From Phoronis australis (taxonomy: Eukaryota > Phoronida > Phoronidae): DNA of 64,000 bases. This document shows positions 22,049 to 34,000 of this stretch, piece by piece (the first letter of the stretch is position 1; each line of letters starts with the position of its first letter). The notes below the pieces were generated by a model that was not told the DNA's origin, ran no database searches, and saw nothing but the letters and a program-made list of their open reading frames with translations. A program made the translations under genes and the position numbers. The stretch is from NCBI GenBank assembly GCA_002633005.1, contig NMRA01000178.1, positions 668,197 through 732,196 on the forward strand, written 5' to 3'.

Positions 22049-25000
22049 ATGAAGATTTACATGAGTCTTCAAACGCTTGCAGTCGCTATTCTGCCATTGT
22101 TGTTTTCGACGATAGAATGCCGTAAGTTCAATTTATTTATATATTCGTTTGTTTGATAAAGTATTTATTGGTTTATTCACATATTTGTTTTGTTTAAAAG
22201 ACTTAGTAAGCATTTCAATAACTCCGCGGATTTCCAAGTTGGAACGATCGGAAATATTCCCATCGATTTACATGTAAGTACCGTGGCCCGTAAACCGTCA
22301 GACTAATTTGCATACATTGTTAAATAGAGAGAATAATAACTGTAATGAATGTGACATGACGTGCGTTCAGTAACGCTAGGACCTACCTAGAATCTAGCCA
22401 AAGTGACGTGATCTCATTTAAAATACACGGCAATATCTCGCGAAGTCTTGCTTTTTAGCGAGCTCCTAGCGTTACTGAACGGGAGGCGGGAGGGAAGACG
22501 CCATCCATGCGCAGTGATAATGGTAATGTTATATTGCCTCCAGGGGTCTGCACCAAGAAAGTCGACGTTGTTTTCATTGTGGACAGTTCTGGGAGCATCG
22601 GGTTTTCAAACTTCAACAAGGTGAAGGAGTTCGTTAAGGAAATTACCGAAGCCTTCAAAATCGGAAACGAGGCTGCCCACGTCGGAGCAATGCAGTTTTC
22701 CGTAAAAGCAGAAAAAGTTTTCTTTCTTAATGGCAACCGAAAAAAAGTTTTGAAAGGTATTGACGACATGGCGTACCAGCGTGGCCATGCAACCAACACG
22801 GCTAGCGCACTGCAGTTTGCAAGAGAAGTGATGTTCTTACGAAAAAACGGAGCTCGTCAAGACGTTCCAAGAGTAGCTATCTTCGTTTCAGATGGTAAGC
22901 TCCACTTTGCGTGTTCAATAATGCCACAACGTCAGACACTATTTTTTGCTGTGATCCAATGAAATTCTTGGCTATGCATGTATAGCGGAAACTTGTGTGA
23001 TCTCACAAAATCTCGAATACTGGCCTTTTTGAACGCGCCTCTGTCTTCGAATATTCAACGTTCGTGTAGGTAGTAGGATGTTAAAGTAGTTTAACCAGGA
23101 AACGGGAAAATAGAAAACACGTATATTATAAAGTTGAGAACATAATATACATTAATTTGCAGTGAATGGGAGATTGTCATGACTGACTCCTGGTTAGAAA
23201 TATACATGTCGAACAACATCGAGCTATGATTGGGTAAGACGAATGCGATCATGAATAGTACAATTACCCACGTCAAAAATAATTTTGTTAATGACTTCCA
23301 TTAGCCTATAATACACGATTACGCAGACAACACTAAAGATGCTCAAACTGAAAGCTCTGTTAACTTTGTACGCTTCCTTTTGCTTAGGTAAGAGTACCAA
23401 GCCAGCTGACACGAAGGTTGAAGCCAAAAAGAATCATGCGTTTGCCATAGCAACTTTCGCAGTAGGTATTGGTAACGCCCGTGTGTCAGAGCTGGAATAC
23501 ATTGGATCGAAGCCTAGCTCCACATTTGTCCACCACGTAGACAACTTTAACGATCTAAAGAAACTAGCAAAACAGTTCACAACAAAGACATGTGTTACTG
23601 GTAAGAATAATCGAGGTTAAATAGTCTTTGAAACATTGGCGGAATGAGGGTAACCCGACGGGTGCCGAACATAATTAGCCAATGAGACATTCGCTATAAT
23701 CCAGTTATCTCCTACAAGTGGTATGCGGAAGGTACAGTTTTGTCTAGCTGACGTCGATTCATGAGAAGGCCTACCGTGCCCCATGAGCTCCCTTAATCCG
23801 TCAATATAAAAATAATGTGTGGACGACCACATGAAGTTTCGTGTTTTTTTATAAACTGTGAAACTAAGCTAGGTCTCTTCATTCATTTTTGCTTTCTTTC
23901 ATTTGCATTCCCACTGTAATTTGTTCGTCATCATGTCATTTCCAGTTCTCATCACAAACCTATAACTGTTACCGGTATATAATTATTGACTTTCGCAGAG
24001 GTCAATATATTGGTCCTTAGACAACAAAAATGTGACGATGGCCGAGGCTGAGCCGACGTCATTATCACATTTTTGGGTCTCAAAACTAACATTTTAATCC
24101 AATGTGAGGTCATTAGTTGATTTATTACATGATTAGTTTTGTAATGCAAAGCAATCGACAAAGGACTTTGGTTGCACGCTCATTGGATACGAAGCTCTTT
24201 TATTTGCGTGTGACGTCATCACGCACAAAATACACCATTTGATGAAGAATTTTATTTGAAAACCTTAGATTTGCGCAAGCAGCTAAAAAATGATTGTTCT
24301 ATTACTACTGATCATGGCTTAAATTGTGAAATCTGTATTGGTGAGGTTAGAAATGCTGTTATGAAAACAAAGAATAACAAAGCCGTCGGCTATGACTGTA
24401 TACCTTATGAGGTGTTAAGATTCGAAACTATTGTTGTTTTTCTAATCAAATTGTTCAATGAATCTTTTAAACATGGACTAATGCCTTCTGACTGGTATAA
24501 GGCAATTATAATCCCGATACCTAAGAATTCTACAGACGACCCTAGGTTATCTTTGAACTACCGTGGGATTAGTCTTCTTTCCAATATTTATAAAATCCTC
24601 AGTGCTGTGTTGAATAATAGAACTTTGGGTTTCTGTAAACAGAACTATATTTTTGTTGACGAGCAAACTGGTTTACGAAGCCAACGGTCTTGTATTGATC
24701 ACTTATATGTCCTGTCATCAATTATTCAAACAAGAAAGTCGTCTAACCTTTCCACATGTGTGACATTTGTGGACATGAAAAAAGCTTTTGACTGGACAAA
24801 CCATCTGAACTTCTGTTCTATAAAGTACTGACAATAATATTAATTTTAGAATGTATGATGCAATTCGTATGATTTACAGAAGTCCGTTGAACTGTATACG
24901 ATTAAATGGCACTCTGTATAGTGGCTGGTTTACTCCTGAAAATGGTGTCCGTCAAGGGGACGTTTTATCACCGTAACTCTTTGCATTATATATGAATGAC

Positions 25001-28000
25001 TTAGCTCTGGGTATTAAAAAACTGGGTAAAGGTGTCCAATGTGGCCCGAACAATATTTCAGTACTTCTTTATGCAGACGATATTGGAATGAAAATGACAT
25101 GCAAGATATGTTGAAGGTTTTAAACAACTGGTGTAAAAAGTGGAGAATGATTGTGCACATGGCAAAAACTAATGTCTATGCCTAGAAGCAATTTTGAATT
25201 TATTTTGAACAGTGTCATCAGTTATAAATCCTCATACAAATATTTAGGCTGTATTCTGGATCAACACCTTGACTTCAAAGAAAATGTGAATACGTTATCT
25301 GAAGCTTCTGGTAGAGCGTTAGGGAAGATATGCTCAACATTCCGTGATAACAAGAACCTAGGATTCGAAACGTTTAAAACATTATTTAATTCGTGTGTGG
25401 CACCAATTTTGGATTACGGGTCATCTGTTTGGGTTACAAAAATTTTGTGTTGCGACTCTGGCTCTGTGGAGGATGAGCTACACTCTGTATTTGATTGTTT
25501 TCTTTATTACTCACGGAGGTCTATTCTATTTAATAATGTTTCACTTCAAATCCCGAACTTTGTAGACTTCAGTAGATTAGATACGTTAAAATTGCTATTT
25601 TAGCATTTCCTTAGGCAATTTACCAAATATATCAAGTCTGCTTTTGAACTTAGAAATCGACACATTTATGGTAGGCCTACATCTGAGTTGTGTTGTTAAA
25701 GTGATTAATAAGCCCAACTGGGCTGGGTACTTATCTTTCTTATGAATGTTATACTTATAACTGTTTGATTTAATTGTACTTGTCACAATAATAAATAAAT
25801 ACTAATACTAATACTAAATCAGTGGCGGATCTAGGATATCACAAGGGGGAACCCAACATTTTGTCTGTACACACTTTCTCAAAGCACGATTGTAGATGCG
25901 AATAGCAAGCATTTTCCTTGATTCCCGAAATATTATCGAAGAAAAAAGGCAAAAAAAAATTTAAAAAAAAACACGGAAAAAGGAAAACTGCATGTTCCAC
26001 AGATTCGAACTCACGACCTGGCGGATATATAGCGCGTGCTTTACCATTCCACCACCACGACTTAACGCCTAACTTGATACTAAGAGACCTATTTGTTTAT
26101 GGTTCACAGCGTTTGCGCGCGAAACCTCTTTCTTTTTTAATGCTTATAACATGTTTTATATTTTGTGCAATCAGTTCGTAACAATTTTTTGTATTAAAAA
26201 TAGTCTTCAATTGCCCAAAAGACCAAATCCGTTTTTTGTGTTGGCAATAATGACGAGATTGCTTGGGAAATCGTCTAAGGTTTGACAAAGAGAAAATTAT
26301 GAGTTTCTGAGTGATTCACTAAAGCTTCGATTCATCTTACCAGCAGCTTTTGTTCTTTCATCATCACTCAGATTCCATTTTCTTTAAAAAATGAAGTGAT
26401 TTTCTCCATTGCACAGTAGAGCAGACGTGGGAAACAGAGTCGTTGTGCCTAGCGCCATTGCCGGTCGCCTGGGATATCGCGGGAGAGCCTATACTTAGCC
26501 ATAGTTCCATTACGATTGCGTCCCCCTCCCCCCCAACACTAAAACTGCACACATTGAAATCTTGTTTCAGCCGTATAATTTTAAATACCGGGGTTAATTA
26601 ATAAACTCAACATTTCCCTTCGCCCTTGATGTTTTATTACTTTGCGGCAACCAAGGCCCNTCGCATGAAATATGTCGAATGAATGAGCGTGCGAGTCAGC
26701 ACGCTCAAAGTGCACGCGCTAAAACCCGCGCAAATGACGTCAGTGAACATTCGAGCTATCAGTTTGAAACCACCCCTGCGTACATTGAGCGGAAACCATG
26801 ATGCTTTGATGCACGTTTTCGTTCACCGGAAGGTTTAGATTTTACGGTTATTTAAAGCAAATGTGACGTCAAAATTCGGACGAAAAAGACTTAAGACTTT
26901 CGAGTTCGGTGACGTGTTTGTGTTACAGCGGAAAAATCGAGGCTTACGAAATGATACATGTAGATACCCGGTCTGGAACTTCAAAAAATAACTACAACTT
27001 ACGAAATTTTTTGTTGACATGGTAACGGTAACGTCTATTTATTGCCGTTTGTAACTTTATAACCTGTCCTGATCACATTATAACCTTGCAACAACTCTTC
27101 AAGGTGGTTCCCTTGTTGATCTGTGAATGAGGACAAGATGTTGTTATTTCTTATAACTGATGTTTTAGAAAAGAAGCCTTGCTCCTGCTGGGTGTCGGGC
27201 GATCCACATTACCACACCTGCGATGGTTTGAAGTTCGACTACATGGGGCGCTGCACATACGTTTTGACGAAGACGTGCTCAAAGAACGTACCCGTTGACT
27301 TCGAGATACAAGTGTCAAATGAAATGTGCAACGGCGGGACGGTAAAGCGACCAATCACGTGCACAAAAAGTGCAGAAATCAACGTTTACGGTATTGAAAT
27401 TAGAGTTCTGAAGACCGGGAAGGTTATGGTGAGTAGCCTAAATAACGTCTTCGTCATAAAGCAACTCCTATGCTAACATTTAGGGTTTCATTACCCCAAC
27501 GCCTAAACGAGAACAGGCCAGACTGTAGCACACACGTATCCGTCCTAATCTATTCACAAATTAAATGGAGCGTGGCTTTAGCAGCTTTTCTGAAGAAAAC
27601 CTGCTCGCACATTTTTCTTATAATGCATCGATCTTAAAAATTCAAAGACGGCTAATATTTATTTTTCAATTTTAAAAATAGTCGTGATAATCATTTGCCT
27701 TACTTAGTGTTCGTTTTTTACTTTGAAACTAGTACGCTAAGCAGGCACGTTGGTTACGACCGCTCTTCCAATACACATTCGGCCAAGCTCTCTTGAATCT
27801 ATATTGGTGCCATCAAGCCTTTGATGGAATTCGCTGGGGTGAACATTACACGCTTTCTCGTCTACTCGCGTGCAAATCATAGAGATTTGCTTAATGTTGG
27901 TTCATTTACACTTAAAGTTGCTGAACCAGGCAGCTAAAATTCAAATTAAACGCATCTTCTTGTATTTTTTATCGCGAATTATGATATTTTATTTGCGGTC

Positions 28001-31000
28001 AAAAACTGCCCCATGGCGCATGATCTTGTATTTTTTACCACTAATCTTGGAACACAGGGTCCGCGCTAAAGTCTGATCTTCGGTTATTGTTAGAGAATGT
28101 AAGGGCACCCGCTTTTGGGGATTTTGTTCACCGAATCAAAGATCGGGATTCGTTTCGATGTATAGCATGCAATTCACCAAATTTAGGTCCCTTAACTTTA
28201 AAAATACCGTACTGGGTGTTGATTTCACCCAAAGCCGATTATGGGTCCCCACGTGCTCTATTACACCGATAGTACCTCATGTGATCTATAAAGCATCGTT
28301 TCGCTAAAGCGTCCCCTGATCAAAACGTGCATGAGTGGCATGTAGTTCGAGTTGACGTCACTTAACTCGTACCAGCCTGACTCTTGCCAGGTTCGCAAGT
28401 TTAATTTTTTTAGAAAACAAAGTTTTTGAGTTTGAAAAGGTTTACACATAATAATATTTTCGAGGATTTAATGATCCAGAATAGGTTTAACTAGGCAACT
28501 CTCATTCTGAGGTGGTTTACCCACGATGCAACACGTGTACTATTCACTTTCATGAGTCTTCACCTCAAAATCACTATACTAGTCTCCATTTCGTAATATC
28601 CTAATTATTACGTCAATTCATCTTTGGAGTGCAAAAAAATTTTCATTTCGAGTAGCACTGCTGACATATGAAATTGGCAAAAAGTGTTGTGAAATATCAG
28701 TGCTCAATCTGATGATCATCTGAGGAGATTCTGGCATTTTGAAAAGTAGCCCAGTTCAATCCAGTGGGGCAAATGGGTCTATTTATGGTATCTCATTCAA
28801 TTTCCATGTGATGTCACTTACAATTGAAGCTACGATTGGTGAGTTATAATAGATGAAATTTTCAGTGATGTGCTTATATTACTCAAGCTTCAAATTTCGT
28901 CGTCATTTGATCACTTGCAGACCTATTAAAATCATAGGGGACTTCTCACACTTTAGACGTTGATGCGACGTGAGACAGTGGTACTATTAATCACACGTCA
29001 AGAGAGGGTCAAAAGTAGCCTGTTCCCAGAAAGTATCTCTAATTACTAAGCCAACTAAGATGCTCACTGACTGTCTGGCTCGACTTTGGAATCGTTGGAC
29101 CAGCAACTCATTGATACTAAACAACAGCTTCAAAACTCCGACATTTCCATCCTGTGAAATTCCTAAAGAAGGCGTCACTCTCTTTCAATGCACAACTCGA
29201 CTTCTGGTTCGTGAGCAAATGACGTACTTATCGGAAGTAAAACGTGCACCATACCTCGGCGCAGCTAGTGGGTTGTGACGTTGCGGCAGTATTTGTGGTC
29301 CATGTACCAGTTGTCTGTGCTGAAATTAAAGTAGCTTCTCGTTGACACAGCTGAGAATTATTGAATTTGTTACAAGAAATAATCAGTTTGGTTCTTTAAT
29401 TTTGATTTAAGCTGGGCGTTCTTAATTTTACAACAGGTGGACGGACACAAAGTGACCCCTCCGTACACAGCCGAGTTTGACAAAGGGCGTTTTGTGAAAG
29501 TAGATCTTACCAGCTGCCGCACTGTGGTTGTTGAGACCGACTTTGGACTTAAGGTTCGAAACAAGGGAAGACGGCTTGATGTCACTATTCCAGCAGACTA
29601 CAGAAATAAACTGTGTGGACTCTGCGGCAACTTCAACGGCAAAAAATTTGTAAGTTATAGATTATAATCATGCGTGCACCCAGGCTAAAATATACGCGGA
29701 CTCGAAGTTTTCGGTATGCGGACTTTTACTGGCAAAAATCAACTTGGACTAAAAAAGGGGGGTATTACGTTCAGTCCAACAAATTGTGCATCTGCACAGA
29801 ATTCTTGTGGACTTTGTGGACTTTTGTCTCGCATGACGGCCGCTCTGTCGTTCAGCAATTTTTCCAGACGCGGGGGTTCTGAACGTGCGATAACATCTGG
29901 CTCCTTTGTAAACTGCCCAGCACAGTCTTTTGTAGAGTATGACATCAAGCAGGCCAATTATCTCCCAGGCTTCAGAGGGTTACTGAAACCTGGCAGAATG
30001 GATTGTCTTAAAGGAGCATGCCACTCAAAAAAACAACCTAATTTGTATCAATTTAGATCGAGTAGTTCTACTCCATAACGACACGTACGGTTGCGTTACC
30101 TGACACCTGACGGCAGACGGAGGTGTTGAAATTATCCAATGATGTCATCGGTTTCACATGCAGTGTGTTCAGCAGTTCTCAACACGGGTTACTGGTGCCA
30201 GCTTATCGCTTGAAGTCATCGTTTAACACCAATAAATCATCAAGCTTCGATGTAAAAACCTTAAAAATACACCGAGTTCATATAAAAACGTGTTGTTTTA
30301 TTTCGCTCTTACGGATTTATTGGTATTTGGACACACCGTAGCCTACAAAGTTCGGCAGGCCAATGAAGTCCGTAGCAGGAGTTTGGGGTCTGTTCGGAGA
30401 TAATTTCGAAATATTTTCCGTGAGATACAGACACGACAACTTTGATCTGTGTTGTTTAGACTTGTGATTTTTTGAGTTCTAAACACAGAACGCTTGATAT
30501 CCTGGCCAATGCCTCGGAGGCCGAACAGGCCCGTCGCGACCGGCCGGATTGACTCGTTATCCCGGTTAGTGGCTCGGAAACTGATCAGACATCACGAACC
30601 TAAACCATCCAAAGTTCAGTGGAAACTAAACTTCCAGTCAACATGAGAAAATACTATACTAGTGAGCCAAAGTAATGTGATTATGTTGGTGAATTATCAT
30701 CTTTTTCAGTGAGGCGTGGAATACATTGCAAGTAGTTTATCCCGTTCAATCCGCCATCTTTTGATCACATCACGCGACCTAATGTATAAAAGTCCGAAAA
30801 GATTTCTGTCCCCGACCGGCACTCGAACCCAGTTTACATACACAATGGAGATCATGGGCAAGATGCCCGCTACTAAGTCCGATTAGATTTCTGTGGCTGA
30901 CCAGTGGTCCCGGTGGCTTAGTGGCTAGAGCGTCTGCACGGTTAGCGAAAGGTCTTGGGTTCGAGTCCCGGTCGAGGGCAGAATTCTTTTCGGACTAATA

Positions 31001-34000
31001 TACATTAGGTCACGTGACATGATTAAAAAGATGGCGGATTGAACGGAATAAACTACTTGCAACTATGGTGATGACCTACTTACTTTCCCTGTATCTCTCA
31101 CTCTCTTTTCACCACACGGATGTGGTAATCTACACTTGTCGTACTGTACATATCCTGCCTCCCGTTCAGTAACGCTAGGACCTCGCTAAAAAGCAAGACT
31201 TCCCGAGATTACGTGAGATATTGCCGTGCATTTTAAATAAGAACAAGTGACTTTGACTAGGTTTTAGGTAGGTCCTAGCGTCTACTGAACGCACGCCTGG
31301 TGATGTCTTATGAATAGACGAAACGTTGAGATAACATGAACTTGTGCGAAGATTGTCCGTTTTCTAATTAAACGAGCAAAAAATGATGATAGACTGATTT
31401 ACCACGGAGACGTTCTAGATATTTTACAATGAGCTTGCTTTTTCGCCTTGGAACTGACATTTGTCAACTGAAATAGAATAAAAGAAGTCAAAGTGCGCAA
31501 TAACACAATACTTGTGTCGGCATGCACCTTCCTAACTTCTCCGACCACAGGAGGGCTTGTTCTAAAACCCACTTCTTTCCTTTCACGTTCGGTAGTCTTT
31601 TTTCACCTTCTGCTACCTACTCTTGTCCATGCAAAGTATTGTCCATTAATGTCTCAGCTAACTGTTATTCGTGCTTAGTGTTGTTGTCCATGTCAACGAT
31701 GTCCATGATAATTGTTGTTCGTGCCAGCTGTTGTTCATGCCTGTTGATTTCCAAGCTAACTGTCGTCCATACCAACTGTTGCTCATGCCAACTGATGTCC
31801 AAGTTAATTGATGTCCAAGCTAACTGGTGTCCAACCCAACTGGTGTATATGCTAACTCTTGCCCATGCTAACTATATTGTCCATGCCGACTGTTGTCCAT
31901 GTCAATTGTTATCAACTGGTATCCAGGCATGCCAATTGTTATCAGTGCCAATTGCTATCCATGATAACTGGTGTCCATGCTAACGTCATTTTCTCATTTC
32001 ATGTCACCATGTGTCACCTCTCCATACCTCTAGGTCATAACTTTGATATAGTCGTCATTATTTCCCTTTTTCTCCAAAAGGATGACGCAGTCCTCAAAAA
32101 TGGCAAAGACGTTGGCAAAGATTTCAATCTCCGGAACAAACGTGAAAGGAATAAAGCGTATGCACTTGTAGGAAACAGTTGGCTGGTTACGTCATCTACT
32201 AAGCATCGAGATCCCGCGTGAGTTGTATGACATGTCGTATTCCACCATGATTGTAACGTATTGGTGGGTGTCCTTTGGATACTTAGATGGCTATAACTTC
32301 ACTTTAGATGGGTGCGAAGATGACCAATAAGCTAATGGTTTAACCGTGATTGTCAATATAAGCAAACTGTGCCTTGTTTTGAACCTTAAGTAAGCCCACA
32401 ACCCCAACTGGCTATAGCCTGCAAAATATCTACTCAGTTTTTGACTGCTAAATTTGCAAACACGTTATGTTAATTTCAATGATTGTTCTAAATAATTCAC
32501 AAAGTACAACATGATCGAAGGCATGTGTGGATTATCACCTCAGCGGTAATTTACGCCGATTCCAGATGCACCCCGGCAAAACCTCCGACAGACTGTGCTG
32601 CCAAACACTTTAAGAAGGCTCAGAAATTGTGCTGGGTCTTGCAAGACAATACGAGAAAGGGTGAGTTATTTTGCCTATGATCCCGCACACCTGGCCAGCC
32701 TAATAGAGCCATCCCGAATTACACAGCGCTAAACTTAAATCTTGCTATATTTACCCACATTTTTGTCTAGTTGCATTACTCTATTCGACCTTCCAACGCC
32801 AAAGAAAGATTGCTGCTTTGCTGTGGGCCGACGTGAGAAAGTTTGATAAACTGGACAAACAACCATGAATGGCGTGATGGGAAATTCTTCGCCTTCCTGA
32901 CATCACTGAGAGACACGAAAATATGTCTGATTTCCAAAACCAGGTCACGCGCTCCTTGACAAAGGAGAATTCTACCGCCATGTACTTCGGTACGGCCCTA
33001 TGGTAGTTAATGGATCGCCAACTCTATATATTCTTAATGGACAAAAACCTGTGATCGCACCCGTAAGTTGCGGCCAACACTGTTTGCCGAGAAATCACTA
33101 TTCAATAGCTGCACGTGATGTGAATCACTGTTTTACATCCGGCAAGTAAATTGTCTGCCTACCGAAAAGTGTTACCTCTTCTGGGAATTCCATTCGAAAG
33201 TTTCGGGCCGTAAATCTGTTGTCTATGATCTATGGTGCAATGAGCATCCTCTTATATACTGCACAATTTTACGCTAATCGTTTAAAGCCTGGCCATTTTG
33301 TTGGTTCCCTCCCATTTAAAGACAGTTTTACAATCAAAGTGTTTAAACTTGTTCACGGTAAGTCAATGAACCAATACTTGAAATGTGGAACTTTGTACCA
33401 CCTGAATTATTGGTCTAACTACATGTATGGCTCCTATCCACGCTTCTAACAGTATGCTCATCGGATTTGCTTTGACAGGTGTGTTTGTGAAATGTTTAAA
33501 ACGGTATGATGGAGACGCTGCTTATGACGATTGTGTTTTCGACGTTTGTCGCGGTCGGGACCACTGTGAGAGCATCGCTTCGTTTGCTGAAGAATGTCGA
33601 TTGATTGGTGCTCTTCGCCGACACTGGAGGAGATTAACCAAATGTCGTAAGTTGATTTTTAAAAGCAAAGAAATTAAAATGGGGGTAAAATTAAGTTTGA
33701 TTTTAATCACGTATCTCACCATGAGAAATGCAAGTAAACTGAAACATGATATGTTATGAAAATCGATTTTTCTACCACTGACTCATTTTCTTCATTTGTT
33801 AATCAACAGCCTATACTAGTGGAAAACAACAGCTTTTGTAGTACTTGTTGTTCTAAAAAGTGAAATCCGACTAATCGCCTTCACTCTCCTTACAGATATA
33901 ATTGCACAGATTAAACCTCTCTGAATTTTTCATGGATACTGCGTTATAGAATGTTGATTTGACTTTCAGGCACAGCCTTGAATAAATAAAATTGGTCATA

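Noticed and set aside
22201-22273. Possible extra gene C exon between the signal peptide and VWA exons
   Set aside because: Acceptor and donor look good, but it ends in phase 2 while the VWA exon at 22544 needs phase 1. Joining exon 1 directly to 22544 keeps the frame.
30915-30990. Functional tRNA gene
   Set aside because: A- and B-box-like segments are present, but the acceptor-stem ends do not pair and the segment sits in a fold-back element.
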